From: Delftia acidovorans
Lineage (GTDB): Bacteria; Pseudomonadota; Gammaproteobacteria; Burkholderiales; Burkholderiaceae_C
Assembly: GCA_031286585.1 (NCBI GenBank)
Contig: JAITUC010000015.1
Location: 1-37,154, forward strand
DNA length: 37,154 nucleotides
Direction of reading: 5' to 3'
The notes under the pieces are model-generated. The model ran no database searches and was not told the origin of the DNA. It saw only the letters and a list, made by a program, of their open reading frames with translations. Positions 11,963 to 20,904 of this stretch are shown piece by piece. A program made the position numbers and the translations under genes. Within the stretch, counting starts at the first letter, position 1. Each line of letters starts with the position of its first letter.

Positions 11963-12832
11963 ATGCTTCGCACCACCGTGCTTTCGCTCACCCTGGCCCT
12001 GTCGGCCGGCCTGTCCCACGCCCAGGCGCCCGCCCCGCTGCAGATGAAGGTCTACCAGGCCGACGAACACAGCTTTGCCGTGACCTCCACACTGATCACC
12101 GGCGCCAAGGAGGCCGTGGTCGTGGACAGCGGCTTCACCCGCGCCGATGGCCTGCGCATTGCCGCCAATGTGCTGGACAGCGGCAAGCAGCTGACCACCA
12201 TCCTCATCAGCAATGCCGACCCCGACTACTACTTCGGCGCCGAGGTGCTGAAGAACCTGTTCCCGCAGGCCAAGGTCGTGGCCACGCCCGCCGTGCGCGA
12301 GAAGATCGAGTCCAAGCTGCAGGGCAAGCTGGCCTTCTGGGGCCCCAAGATGGGCGCCAACGCACCCGGCAAGCCGGTCCTGCCAGAAGCCCTGCACGGC
12401 AATGCGGTGACCGTGGACGGCCAGACGCTGGAGCTGCGCGGCACCACCGGCCCGCTGGCCCACCGCCCCTATGTCTGGGTGCCTGCGCTGCAGGCCATCG
12501 TCGGCAACGTGGGCGTGTTCGGCAACCTGCATGTCTGGACTGCGGACACGCAAAAGCCTGCCGAGCGCAAGGCCTGGCTGGCACAGCTGGACGAGATGCA
12601 GGCCCTCAAGCCCGCCGTCGTCGTGCCCGGCCACATGCAGGCCGGCACGGCCATGGATGCCAGCGCCATCGCCTATACACGCGACTATCTCCAGCGTTTC
12701 GAGGCCGCCGCCGCCCAGGCCGCAAACAGTGCCGAGCTGATCGGCGCCATGAAGCAGGCCTACCCGCAGGCCGGCATGCCGCTGTCGCTGGACATTGGCG
12801 CCAAGGTGAACAAGGGCGAGATGCCCTGGTAA
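11963..12832 (+). CDS. Secreted metallo-beta-lactamase-fold protein with altered metal motif
   Basis: This 289-aa protein has a signal peptide (about 1-20, LSHAQ). The fold is recognisable: VVDSGF near 54-58, the strand TTILISNADPDYYFG near 78-92, and VVPGHM at 220-225. The metal motif HxHxDH is replaced by N84-A-D86-P-D88-Y89, so the first two histidines and the last are missing, while H224 remains. Some relatives carry a similar SxxDPDYYFG version, so this may be a subfamily trait, with hydrolase activity uncertain. The ATG at 11963 follows AAAGGAAA. It is divergent from the LysR gene. Confidence 0.82.
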   Translation: MLRTTVLSLTLALSAGLSHAQAPAPLQMKVYQADEHSFAVTSTLITGAKEAVVVDSGFTRADGLRIAANVLDSGKQLTTILISNADPDYYFGAEVLKNLFPQAKVVATPAVREKIESKLQGKLAFWGPKMGANAPGKPVLPEALHGNAVTVDGQTLELRGTTGPLAHRPYVWVPALQAIVGNVGVFGNLHVWTADTQKPAERKAWLAQLDEMQALKPAVVVPGHMQAGTAMDASAIAYTRDYLQRFEAAAAQAANSAELIGAMKQAYPQAGMPLSLDIGAKVNKGEMPW

Positions 12833-12930
12833 GCAGGCACTTTCATAAAAATCCTCATGGAACCTGCATGCTGCGCCCTTGATCAAACCAGTTGCCGCCC
12901 TCATTCGTCGTGGCGGCAGGAGGTGCAGCC

Positions 12931-13296
12931 ATGAAATACATGAAGCATTGGCAGGACCCGATCAACGTCCTGCTGGGAGCCTGGTTGGCGGTCTCGCCCT
13001 GGGTGCTCGGGTTCCAGGACCAGATGGCGCCCACGGCCAATGGCGTGGTCATCGGCCTGGCGCTGATCGCCGCTGCGCTGGGGGCCATCTTCATGCCACG
13101 CGCCTGGGAGGAATGGACCGAAGGCCTGCTGGGACTGTGGATGGTGATCTCGCCCTGGGTGCTGGGCTATGCGGGCCAGATGGATGCCATGCGCAATGCC
13201 GTGGTGTCCGGCGTGGTGGTCATGGTGCTGGCGCTGTGGGTGCTGATGACCGACAAGGACTATATGAGCTGGCGCGGCAGCCATTCAGCCCACTGA
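12931..13296 (+). CDS. SPW-repeat membrane protein
   Basis: This is a 121-aa protein with four predicted membrane helices. It carries two copies of the SPW motif that defines the family: AVSPWVLGF near residue 25 and VISPWVLGY near residue 74. It looks like an internal duplication of a two-helix unit. The family has no established function. I chose the ATG at 12931 because a strong GGAGGTG ribosome site precedes it; an in-frame ATG at 12892 would add 13 poor residues. A bidirectional terminator follows. Confidence 0.85.
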   Translation: MKYMKHWQDPINVLLGAWLAVSPWVLGFQDQMAPTANGVVIGLALIAAALGAIFMPRAWEEWTEGLLGLWMVISPWVLGYAGQMDAMRNAVVSGVVVMVLALWVLMTDKDYMSWRGSHSAH

Positions 13297-13323
13297 TGCA
13301 CTGAAGCACTGATACAAAGGCAA

Positions 13324-13366
13324 AGCGGCCCGCAGGTCTCCATGGCCTGCGGGCCGCTGTTTCTTT
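13324..13366. terminator. Bidirectional terminator between the SPW gene and murB
   Basis: A perfect 13-bp inverted repeat (AGCGGCCCGCAGG with CCTGCGGGCCGCT) encloses a 9-base loop at 13324-13358. T-rich sequence follows on the plus strand, and CTTTG sequence follows on the minus strand. It lies between two convergent genes and probably serves both. Confidence 0.85.
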
Positions 13367-13381
13367 GTGCCCGTCGATCGA

Positions 13382-14482
13382 TCAGACCACGACGGGCTCG
13401 GGCTCCAGGCGGATGCCGAATCGCTCGTAGACGCTGGTCTGTATCGCGCCGGCCAGCGTCATGACCTCGCCGCCGGTGACGCTGCGGTCCACGCTGTGCC
13501 GGTCGCCCCGGTTGACCAGCACCAGGGCCTGCTTGTCATACACCCCGGCGCGGCCCATGGATTTGCCCTTCCAGCCGCAGGCATCGATCAGCCAGCCGGC
13601 GGCCAGCTTGATGGAGCCGTCGTCCATGGGGTAGTGCACGATCTTGGGCTCGCGCGCAATGATGTCGGCGCACTGCTCGGGCGTCACCGTCGGGTTCTTG
13701 AAGAAGCTGCCGGCGTTGCCGATCTGCTCCGGGTCGGGCAGCTTGGCGCGGCGGATCTCGCAGACCCAGTCGAAGATCTGGCGTGCCGTGGGCTCGGCCA
13801 CGCCGGCCTCGGCCTGGCGGCGCTGCAGGTCCAGGTAGCCCAGGCCGGGCTTCCAGTCCTTGGGCAGGGCCAGGCGCACGCGCGTGATCACGGCGCGGCC
13901 CTTGAGGCCCATGCCGCGCGGCGGCACGCCGCTCATGCGCGCCCGCGCCACGGGCGTGGGTTCGGCCGGGGCGTGCTTGAACACCGAATCGCGGTAGCCG
14001 AAGGCGCATTGCGCGGCATCCAGCGTGAAGGACTCGCCCGTGGCCAGGTCGATGGCGTCCAGCGATTCGAAGCGGTCCTGCAGCTCCAGCCCGTAGGCGC
14101 CGATGTTCTGCACCGGCGATGCGCCCACGGTGCCGGGAATCAGCGCCATGTTCTCCAGGCCGCCATAGCCCTGCGACAGGGTCCAGGCCACCAGGTCGTG
14201 CCAGCGCTCGCCGGCACCGGCCTCGACGATCCAGTGTCGATCGGTCTCGCGCAGCAGGCGCATGCCCGCTATCTCCATCTTGAGGACCACGGGATCGACA
14301 TCGCCCGTGATCACCACGTTGCTGCCGCCGCCCAGCACGAACACGGGCTGGCGGCCCCACAGCGGATCGGCCAGGAAATGGCGAACATCCTCGTCGCTGC
14401 GCACACGCACCAGGGTGTGGGCACGGGCGGCGATGCCGAAGCTGTTGCAATGCTGCAGCGGAACATTTTTCTCGACTAACAT
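13382..14482 (-). CDS. murB: UDP-N-acetylenolpyruvoylglucosamine reductase
   Basis: This FAD enzyme makes UDP-MurNAc in the cytoplasm for peptidoglycan synthesis. The product is 366 aa, type I (E. coli-like). The FAD-binding LGGGSNVV is at 50-57, [17 protein letters not shown] at 115-131 and FGYRDS at 161-166. The proton-donor serine is S259 in [11 protein letters not shown] Pro/Ala/Arg-rich insert at about 170-192, after the FGYRDS loop, adds length compared with E. coli. The gene stands alone on the minus strand, divergent from yajQ with a 104-base gap. Confidence 0.96.
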   Translation of the reverse strand: MLVEKNVPLQHCNSFGIAARAHTLVRVRSDEDVRHFLADPLWGRQPVFVLGGGSNVVITGDVDPVVLKMEIAGMRLLRETDRHWIVEAGAGERWHDLVAWTLSQGYGGLENMALIPGTVGASPVQNIGAYGLELQDRFESLDAIDLATGESFTLDAAQCAFGYRDSVFKHAPAEPTPVARARMSGVPPRGMGLKGRAVITRVRLALPKDWKPGLGYLDLQRRQAEAGVAEPTARQIFDWVCEIRRAKLPDPEQIGNAGSFFKNPTVTPEQCADIIAREPKIVHYPMDDGSIKLAAGWLIDACGWKGKSMGRAGVYDKQALVLVNRGDRHSVDRSVTGGEVMTLAGAIQTSVYERFGIRLEPEPVVV

Positions 14483-14586
14483 CAGCCGGATTGTCGCACC
14501 GCGTCACCACGCCTCCGGCACCGTGCCCGCATCGCCCGGTCCCGCGCTGCGATACTTTTTCGGAACATTTACAGGAAATATTTGCC

Positions 14587-15072
14587 ATGCCTTCTTTTGA
14601 CACCGTGTGCGAAGCCGACTTCGTCGAAGTGAAGAACGCCGTGGAGAACACCGCCAAGGAAATCGGCACCCGCTTCGACTTCAAGGGCACCTCGGCCGCC
14701 ATCGAACTCAAGGACAAGGAAATCACGCTGTTCGGCGATGCCGACTTCCAGCTGCAGCAGGTCGAGGACATCCTGCGCAACAAGCTGACCAAGCGCAGCG
14801 TGGACGTGCGCTTCCTGGACATCCAGAAGGCCCAGAAGATCGGCGGCGACAAGCTCAAGCAGACCATCAAGGTCAAGAACGGCATCGAGGCCGAGCTGGG
14901 CAAGAAGCTGCAAAAGCTGATCAAGGACAGCAAGCTCAAGGTGCAGGCCGCCATCCAGGGCGACGCCGTGCGCGTCACGGGCGCCAAGCGCGACGACCTG
15001 CAGGCCGCCATGGCCCTGATCCGCAAGGACCTGGCCGACCATCCCCTGTCATTCAATAATTTCCGCGACTGA
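14587..15072 (+). CDS. yajQ: YajQ family nucleotide-binding protein
   Basis: This 161-aa protein is of the YajQ family, two ferredoxin-like domains. It begins [22 protein letters not shown] and ends LSFNNFRD, both family features (only partly quoted here). Members bind cyclic di-GMP in Xanthomonas and Pseudomonas and act with transcription factors; other members bind nucleic acid. The ATG at 14587 follows an ACAGGAAA ribosome site; the frame is open upstream to 14491 without family similarity. Two same-strand genes follow at 33 and 40 bases, suggesting an operon. Confidence 0.93.
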   Translation: MPSFDTVCEADFVEVKNAVENTAKEIGTRFDFKGTSAAIELKDKEITLFGDADFQLQQVEDILRNKLTKRSVDVRFLDIQKAQKIGGDKLKQTIKVKNGIEAELGKKLQKLIKDSKLKVQAAIQGDAVRVTGAKRDDLQAAMALIRKDLADHPLSFNNFRD

Positions 15073-15105
15073 TCGCCCGGTATCCGCCCCTGCACCACAA
15101 GCCCC

Positions 15106-15771
15106 ATGCGTCCCCTGCGTGCCGTACTTCTGAGCCTGGCCGGCGTGGCCGCCCTGCTTCCGCCGCTGGCGAATGCACAGTCCGTGGCACTCAGCGGCGT
15201 GCTGGGCAAAAAGGCCTTGCTGGTCATCGACGGCGGCACGCCACGCGCGCTGGCGGCCGGTGACAGCCTGCAGGACGTGCGCGTGCTGCAGGTATCGGGC
15301 GATACGGCCGAGGTGGAAATCAAGGGCCGCCGCCAGACATTGCGTCTGGGCGAGGCGCCCATCAGCCTGGGCGGCCGGGGCGCGGCAGCGGGCGATCCCG
15401 CGCTCGGCCGGCGCGTGGTGCTCAAGGCGGACAACCGGGGCCATTTCATCGAACGCGGCCAGATCAATGGCAAGACCATGGTCTACATGGTGGACACGGG
15501 CGCCAGCTCGGTCGCCATAGGCCGCACCGACGCCGAACGCATGGGCCTGCCCTTTCTCAAGGGCCAGCCCGTGATGATGCGCACCGCCAACGGCGACGCC
15601 CAGGGCTGGAGCCTGCGGCTGGACTCGGTGCGCGTGGGCGATGTGGAGGTCTTTGGCGTGGACGCCGTGGTCGCCCCTCTTGCCATGCCCTATGTGCTGC
15701 TGGGCAACAGCTTCCTGGCCCACGTGCAGATGACCCGCCAGGGCAGCGAGATGGTGCTGGAGCGGCGCTGA
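15106..15771 (+). CDS. Retropepsin-like aspartic protease, clan AA
   Basis: This is a 221-aa exported protein. A signal peptide spans about 1-24 (ANAQS). An N-terminal region (30-100) resembles a small binding domain, and the C-terminal retropepsin-like domain carries the catalytic motif VDTGAS with D130. A later LLGNSFL matches the flap-side conserved segment of the family (TIGR02281-like). One catalytic Asp per chain means activity would need a dimer. The substrate is unknown; relatives are periplasmic. It lies between yajQ and the HD-domain gene. Confidence 0.85.
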   Translation: MRPLRAVLLSLAGVAALLPPLANAQSVALSGVLGKKALLVIDGGTPRALAAGDSLQDVRVLQVSGDTAEVEIKGRRQTLRLGEAPISLGGRGAAAGDPALGRRVVLKADNRGHFIERGQINGKTMVYMVDTGASSVAIGRTDAERMGLPFLKGQPVMMRTANGDAQGWSLRLDSVRVGDVEVFGVDAVVAPLAMPYVLLGNSFLAHVQMTRQGSEMVLERR

Positions 15772-15811
15772 TGCAGCCTGCAAGCGCCCCGCCTTCCCCA
15801 CCCCGCCACCG

Positions 15812-16801
15812 ATGAGCCGACGCCCCGACGATTCCTACGAAGACCTGCTGGGCCTGTGGTCCGACCTGGAGGCCGCGCTGTCCGTGCTGCTGTCCGCGCC
15901 GCTGCAGGTGCAGGGTTTCCTGATCAAGCTGCAGCAGGTCGACATGTGGCTGCAGGAGCTGATCGCCCACGACAGCGATGCCGCGCTGTACCTGATGTTC
16001 CAGCGCGCCTGCTCCTCCACCGTGGGCTACAGTGCCTCCCACGCCCTGGTCTGCGCCTGCCTGTGCCATGTGCTGGCGCGCGAGCTGCGCCTGGACGAGG
16101 CCGAGCACCGCACCCTGGTGCGCGGCGCGCTGACCATGAACATCGGCATGAACGCGCTGCAGGACGAACTGGCGCTGCAGCGCGAGCCGCTGACCCCCGC
16201 CCAGCAGCAGGCCGTGCAGCGCCATCCGCTGCAAAGCCAGGCCCTGCTGGCGCGGCTGTTCGTCAACGACGCGCTGTGGCTGGAGCTGGTGGGCCGCCAC
16301 CACGAGGCCGTGCCCCAGCAGCCCCTGGCCACCCTGCCCCCGGTGCAGCGCCTGGTGCGCATCCTGGGCACGGTGGACCGCTACGCGGCCCTGATCAGCC
16401 CGCGCAAGTCACGCGAAGGCCGCAGCGCCGCCGAATCGCTGCGCGCACTCACCCAGCAGCAGCGCTACTCCGACGAGGTCGGCTTTGCGCTGGTGCGCGC
16501 CGTGGGCCTGTGCCCGCCGGGCACCTATGTGCGGCTGGACAACGGCGACATCGCCGTGGTGCTGCGCCGTGGCGAGCCGCCGCAGCCCCCGCTGGTGGCC
16601 AGCGTGATCGGCGCCGATGGCGCCAGCCTCTACCCGCCCGTCATCCATGAAGGCGAGGACGGCCCGCGCATCCGCTCGGCACTGGCGCGCGCCGCCATCA
16701 CGCTGGAGCTGGACCCGCGCACGCTGGCGCAACTGGGCGTGCTGGCCGCACGCGGCAGCCAGTCGCTGTACCGCATGGTGCAGGTGCCGGGTCCGCTGTA
16801 G
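15812..16801 (+). CDS. Degenerate HD-GYP/HD-domain protein
   Basis: This 329-aa cytoplasmic protein has a fold resembling HD-GYP phosphodiesterases. H77 (SASHALV), H138 (QRHPLQ) and H163-H164-E165 match expected positions. The HD dyad is M109-N110 in GALTMNIGM where GALLHDIGK is usual, and no GYP follows HHE. The metal site is therefore probably incomplete. The C-terminal 100 residues (GTYVRLDNGDIAVV) resemble the tail common in HD-GYP proteins. A non-catalytic cyclic-di-GMP or signalling role is an inference, encouraged by yajQ two genes upstream. It is the last gene of the plus-strand run. Confidence 0.75.
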   Translation: MSRRPDDSYEDLLGLWSDLEAALSVLLSAPLQVQGFLIKLQQVDMWLQELIAHDSDAALYLMFQRACSSTVGYSASHALVCACLCHVLARELRLDEAEHRTLVRGALTMNIGMNALQDELALQREPLTPAQQQAVQRHPLQSQALLARLFVNDALWLELVGRHHEAVPQQPLATLPPVQRLVRILGTVDRYAALISPRKSREGRSAAESLRALTQQQRYSDEVGFALVRAVGLCPPGTYVRLDNGDIAVVLRRGEPPQPPLVASVIGADGASLYPPVIHEGEDGPRIRSALARAAITLELDPRTLAQLGVLAARGSQSLYRMVQVPGPL

Positions 16802-16852
16802 CGCGTCCTGCCGGCCGCCAATCGGCCGTCAATAGGGGCCGTCCATCGGTCA

Positions 16853-17821
16853 TCAATCGGCCTTGATGCCCGCCTGCCGGATCACGGCACTCCAGCGCTG
16901 TATCTCGCCCTGCACCCATTGCGTGGCCTGCTCGGGCGTGTTCGCCACCACGGACAGCCCCATTTCCGCCACCTTCCGGCTGGCCTGCGGCTGGGCCAGT
17001 GCCGCGTTGAATTCCTTGTTCAACCGCGCGACGGCGGCCGCAGGCGTGCCGGCCGGGGCGCCTATGCCAATCCAGTAGTCGATGTCCATGGCAGGGATGC
17101 CGGCCTCTTTGGCACAAGGCACATCAGGCAGCGTTGCATTGCGCTCCGGGCCCGTCACCATCAGGGCCCTGAGCTTGCCGCTTCGGATGTAGGGCAGCGC
17201 CGTGGGGACCGAGGTGATCAGGGCCTGCACCTGGTTGCCCATCAGGTCGGCCAGCACGGCGCCCGCGCCCTTGTACGGCACATGGACCAGGTCGGCGCCC
17301 GTTGCGCTCTTGAACAGCTCGCCGGCCAAGTGGGTGTTGGTGCCGTTGCCGCCGGAGCCGTAGTTGAGCCTGCCGGGCTGCGCCTTGGCCAGCGCAATGA
17401 ACTCGCCCACGCTGCGCGCCTGCACCTGGGGGTTGACCACCAGCACATGGGGCACTTTCACCGCCGTGGTGACCTGGGTGAACGCCTTGCGCGGATCGAA
17501 GGGCAGGTTGGGCATCAGGCCGGCGGCAATGGCATAGGACAGCTCCACGGTCAGCAGCGTCTGGCCGTCGGGCGCGGCACGAGCGGCCGCGCTCCAGCCC
17601 ACCACGCCGCCACCGCCGGTGCGGTTGTCCACCACCAAGGCAGAGCCCAGGCCCGGCGCGGCGAACTGCGCGATCACGCGCGTCACCAGATCGGCGCTGC
17701 CGCCCGGCGCATACGGCACGATGATGGTCACGGGCTTGCCCTGGGCAGCCGCCCAGGTGGGGGCGAGGCAGGCTGTGCCGGCCAGGGCCAGCATGGCGCG
17801 GCGGGAGATGAGGGATGGCAT
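16853..17821 (-). CDS. Bug-family tripartite tricarboxylate transporter receptor
   Basis: This 322-aa periplasmic solute-binding protein is of the Bug (TctC-like) family, greatly expanded in Burkholderiales. The twin-arginine-style signal SRRAMLALAGTACLAPTWAAAQ (cited in part) precedes VTIIVPYAPGGSADLVTR, the typical first strand and ligand loop. LNYGSGGNGTNTHLAGE and VPYKGAGAVLADLMG are also hallmarks. The ATG at 17821 follows AAGGAGACC; the frame stays open upstream. No TctA/TctB membrane genes are nearby, so this is an orphan receptor. The next gene upstream is an amidohydrolase, so a carboxylate or lactone ligand is a fair guess. Confidence 0.92.
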   Translation of the reverse strand: MPSLISRRAMLALAGTACLAPTWAAAQGKPVTIIVPYAPGGSADLVTRVIAQFAAPGLGSALVVDNRTGGGGVVGWSAAARAAPDGQTLLTVELSYAIAAGLMPNLPFDPRKAFTQVTTAVKVPHVLVVNPQVQARSVGEFIALAKAQPGRLNYGSGGNGTNTHLAGELFKSATGADLVHVPYKGAGAVLADLMGNQVQALITSVPTALPYIRSGKLRALMVTGPERNATLPDVPCAKEAGIPAMDIDYWIGIGAPAGTPAAAVARLNKEFNAALAQPQASRKVAEMGLSVVANTPEQATQWVQGEIQRWSAVIRQAGIKAD

Positions 17822-17922
17822 GGCGGTCTCCTTGGAATGATGCGTCAGACGAGGGAATCGGATGAGTCGGGTGGGATGGGGTCGACGGGGCAGGCGAGGC
17901 AGATGGCCCCGGTGATGCGGCG

Positions 17923-18969
17923 TCATTCGGGCTGCGACTGTCCCAGCCGGTACACGCGGCTTGCCGTTCCTTCGAAAAGGGCCTGGCGCTCGGCGGCGCT
18001 TGCGCCCGCCGCCAGCCGCTTGAAGGCGTTCCAGCAGGTGGCGTAGCTGAAGGAGCCCTTGTCCACCGGGAAATTGCTCTCGAACATGCAGCGGTCGGCG
18101 CCGAATGCCTCGATGCAGGTCTCCATCCACGGCCTCCAGGCCGCAGCCAGTTGCTCCGAGGCCGCAGGCCTGTCCGCCTTCTCGAAGCCGAATCCGTTGA
18201 TGCGCATGCCCAGCCCGCCGAGCTTCACGTACACATTGGGCAGCCGGGCCAGGGCCTGCATGGAGGTCTTCCAGCGCTCGAACACCTCGGCATGCCGGCC
18301 TTCATAGGCGCCGATGCGCGCCACGCCCCCGCAGTGGTTGATGATCACGGCCGTCTGCGGAAAGGCCCGTGCCAGGTCCAGCAGTTCCGGCAGTTGCGGA
18401 AATAGCAGCCAGGCATCGAAGGAAAGCCCCAGTGGCGCCAACTGCGCCACGCCCTGCCGGTAGGCCGGGTCCAGCAGCAGGCCCTGCGGCGCGGCGGTCA
18501 GGGGATTGACCAGGGAACTGTCCGCGTCCCAGGTCGCCAGGTGCCGGATGCCGCGAAAGCGCCCCTTGCCGGCCTCCAGATGGGCCAGCAGCACCTCGCG
18601 CACGGCCGCACCGGCGCGCAGGTCCGCATATCCGACGATGCCCTGCGCCAGGGCGCAGGCCGCATGGCCTTGCCTGTGCTCCTGCACGTCCTGCACGCCC
18701 TGCGCCGCCTGCACCACGAACTCGGTCTCGCCCACCGGCTGCATCGCCTGCGGGCCGGCCGTGCGGTAACGCGTCAGCGCCTGCATGTAGACCGAGGCCC
18801 GGACCCTGTGGCCCGAGCCCGCGTCGGCCAGGTATTCATCCGCCAGGTAGCGCCAGCCCGGTCGATCGTAGAAATGGTGGTGGGCATCGACGATGGCCAG
18901 CGATGGCTCAAGGATCTCCTCCTCATGCAGGCCCAGCCAATCCGGTCTCACCGGTAGATAGTTGCCCAT
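17923..18969 (-). CDS. Amidohydrolase-2 family metal-dependent hydrolase
   Basis: This is a 348-aa TIM-barrel hydrolase (COG3618 type). The metal-binding HxH lies in IVDAHHHFYD (H30, H32). Later conserved parts are VIINHCGG near 210, VYVKLGGLGM near 247 and MFESNFPVDKGS near 296, the last holding the catalytic-site Asp region. Family members hydrolyse lactones such as 2-pyrone-4,6-dicarboxylate or sugar lactones; the substrate here is not clear. It precedes the Bug receptor by 101 bases, probably in one operon. A palindromic candidate operator lies 25-61 bases upstream of its ATG. Confidence 0.88.
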   Translation of the reverse strand: MGNYLPVRPDWLGLHEEEILEPSLAIVDAHHHFYDRPGWRYLADEYLADAGSGHRVRASVYMQALTRYRTAGPQAMQPVGETEFVVQAAQGVQDVQEHRQGHAACALAQGIVGYADLRAGAAVREVLLAHLEAGKGRFRGIRHLATWDADSSLVNPLTAAPQGLLLDPAYRQGVAQLAPLGLSFDAWLLFPQLPELLDLARAFPQTAVIINHCGGVARIGAYEGRHAEVFERWKTSMQALARLPNVYVKLGGLGMRINGFGFEKADRPAASEQLAAAWRPWMETCIEAFGADRCMFESNFPVDKGSFSYATCWNAFKRLAAGASAAERQALFEGTASRVYRLGQSQPE

Positions 18970-18993
18970 ATGCGTTTCGTGCCCTTTTTCAAA

Positions 18994-19030
18994 GTTCTAT
19001 CTAACAGAATCAAGATCCATCAAATAGAAC
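18994..19030 (-). promoter_or_regulatory. Candidate operator upstream of the amidohydrolase gene
   Basis: An imperfect 15-bp palindrome, TTCTATCTAACAGAA (18995-19009), lies next to a wider inverted repeat with perfect arms GTTCTAT (18994-19000) and ATAGAAC (19024-19030). The spacing suits a GntR- or IclR-type dimer acting on the amidohydrolase-Bug operon. No gene for such a regulator is in the window. The function is inferred. Confidence 0.45.
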
Positions 19031-19149
19031 TATAGCCAGGCATCTGCGGCACACGGACAGGGGCAAACCCGCTGACGCAAGCGGCCAGCGACGAACCGGC
19101 AGCAGCCTGGCCGGCGATCAGGAATCCACGGAAGGGGTCGGTGAAGGGA

Positions 19150-20904
19150 TCAGGCGCCGGCCCACAGGCCTGCATGGTGGCCGCGCGTGAAGGCCTCTTC
19201 CAGCACCGAGTAGCCAGCCCAGTCGGAATGCGCGAACCATAGGCGGCGCGTGCCCGGCGTGGGCAGCAGGGCCACGCGCTCGCCGGCGCACAGCGCGCTG
19301 CGGCCACGGTGGCGCGACTGCAGCGCCACCTGGCTGAGCAGCTGCTGGTCACCAGGCCGGGGAATGGCCATGGCATGGCCATAGCGCGTGATTTCCATGC
19401 GCGTGGCCTTGTACAGCAGGTCGGGATGGGGCACGAGCAGGCTGCCGACGATGCGGTCCCGCCAGAAGCCGAACGGCTGGCCCAGCAGTTGCGCGCGCCC
19501 GTCCGGCCAGTCGCCCAGCGCCTGGTAGTAACTGAGCACCGTGGGCCGGGGCGTGAGCCGGTCCAGGCCCTGGTGGCCCGCGTCCACGTAGCCCAGGCCG
19601 CCTGCATTCGGGTCGGCAAAGAGCACGTTGTCCCAGGCCGGATCGGCACCGGGCCGGTCGGCCAGGGGCTGCTGCAGATGGATGTTGGCCACCAGCCAGG
19701 GCGCCCAGTCCAGCCGGCCCGCCACCGCGCGCAGGAAATCCGGCGCATCACGCACCACGCGTGCCGCGATGAAGCTGGGCAGGGCCACGACGCAGCGCGC
19801 GGCCAGCCAGCGCTCATGCTGCTGGCGGCCGTGGTGGTAGACGTCGATCTCCGCACCGTCGGCACCTTCGGCCATGGCCAGCACGCTGCAATCGGCCTGC
19901 AGGTCGGTGGCGTTCAGACCGGCCACCAGCTGCTGCGACAGCCAGCCATTGCCCTGGGGCCAGGTCAGCACGGCATCGCCGGCCTCTTCGGCCGTGCGCT
20001 CGTCCTGGCGGCGCGGGGCCGAGAAGCCATGGCGGCTGGCGAAATAGTGGATGCCTGCCCAGGCCGATACGCGCGCCAGGCCCGCGCCAAAGTCGTCGCG
20101 GCAGCAGTACTCCAGATACCAGAGCAGTTGCGCATCGTCGATGCCCTGGCTGGTCAGCCAGGCCTGCATGGTCTGGCCATCCAGCGCGGCATGGGCGGCG
20201 GGCAGCCGGCCTTCGCGCTGCCAGACACGGATGGACGGCATGGCAAAGGCCGCCCTCTCCATCTCCTGGGCCACGCTGCGCGCAAAGCGTTCGTACTGCT
20301 CCAGCGTGCGCGGCGCCACGCCATCGACGGGCAGCAGGCCCTCATGCCAGGCACCCTGCCAGAACAGGCGCTCCTGCGGGCTGTGGCACAGATGGCGCTC
20401 GTCGTACTGCCAGCGGCCCGCGCGGCGCTGGCGCAGGCCCAGGGCCTCCAGCCAGTCCTGCACCTCGGAGGCATCGTCGCCGGGCAGCGGCAGATAGTGG
20501 GCACCGAGCGGACAGGGCAGGCCCGCGATGCTGCCGCCCTGGCTGTTGCCGCCCATGGCCTGCTGCGTGTCCAGCAGGGCCACGCCCTGCACACCCGCCA
20601 GCTCCAGTGCGCGCGCGGCGGCCAGGCCTGCCATGCCGCCGCCGGCAATCACCACCTTGGCGCGGTGCACCACGGCCGGTGCCGGCAGCGCCAGGCCCTG
20701 GGCCAGGCGCTGCCAGAACGCGCGCAAGGCATGGCCGCGCTCCAGCGCCACGCCGCTGAATCCGCCGGGCAGGTCCTCAAGCCGCGGTGGCGTTGGCGTG
20801 CAGCCGGGCAGGCCCAGGGCTGCGCCGCCCGCCAGGCACTGCAGCCATTGGCGCCGGCTCCACAGGGGCGAGAGGCCGGTGCTCAACGCTCCACCCTGCC
20901 CCAT
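19150..20904 (-). CDS. Tat-exported flavin-dependent amine-oxidase-like protein
   Basis: This is a 584-aa flavoprotein. The N terminus has a twin-arginine signal (SRRQWLQ, 16-22) leading to the lipobox LPGC, so C35 may be lipidated and the protein held in the periplasm after folded export. The FAD dinucleotide motif VVIAGGGMAGLAAA is at about 85-97. A C-terminal segment (HSDWAGYSVLEEAF) matches the end of amine-oxidase/phytoene-desaturase-type folds. Its start overlaps the end of the spermidine-synthase-like gene by 22 bases, so the two are coupled. Polyamine or a related amine as substrate is inferred from this neighbour; the family also includes carotenoid and protoporphyrinogen enzymes. 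Confidence 0.8.
   Translation of the reverse strand: MGQGGALSTGLSPLWSRRQWLQCLAGGAALGLPGCTPTPPRLEDLPGGFSGVALERGHALRAFWQRLAQGLALPAPAVVHRAKVVIAGGGMAGLAAARALELAGVQGVALLDTQQAMGGNSQGGSIAGLPCPLGAHYLPLPGDDASEVQDWLEALGLRQRRAGRWQYDERHLCHSPQERLFWQGAWHEGLLPVDGVAPRTLEQYERFARSVAQEMERAAFAMPSIRVWQREGRLPAAHAALDGQTMQAWLTSQGIDDAQLLWYLEYCCRDDFGAGLARVSAWAGIHYFASRHGFSAPRRQDERTAEEAGDAVLTWPQGNGWLSQQLVAGLNATDLQADCSVLAMAEGADGAEIDVYHHGRQQHERWLAARCVVALPSFIAARVVRDAPDFLRAVAGRLDWAPWLVANIHLQQPLADRPGADPAWDNVLFADPNAGGLGYVDAGHQGLDRLTPRPTVLSYYQALGDWPDGRAQLLGQPFGFWRDRIVGSLLVPHPDLLYKATRMEITRYGHAMAIPRPGDQQLLSQVALQSRHRGRSALCAGERVALLPTPGTRRLWFAHSDWAGYSVLEEAFTRGHHAGLWAGA

Noticed and set aside
12879..12886. TTGATCAA before the SPW gene as an FNR site
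   Set aside because: The half-sites overlap with no 4-base spacer, so it does not fit the FNR/Anr consensus.
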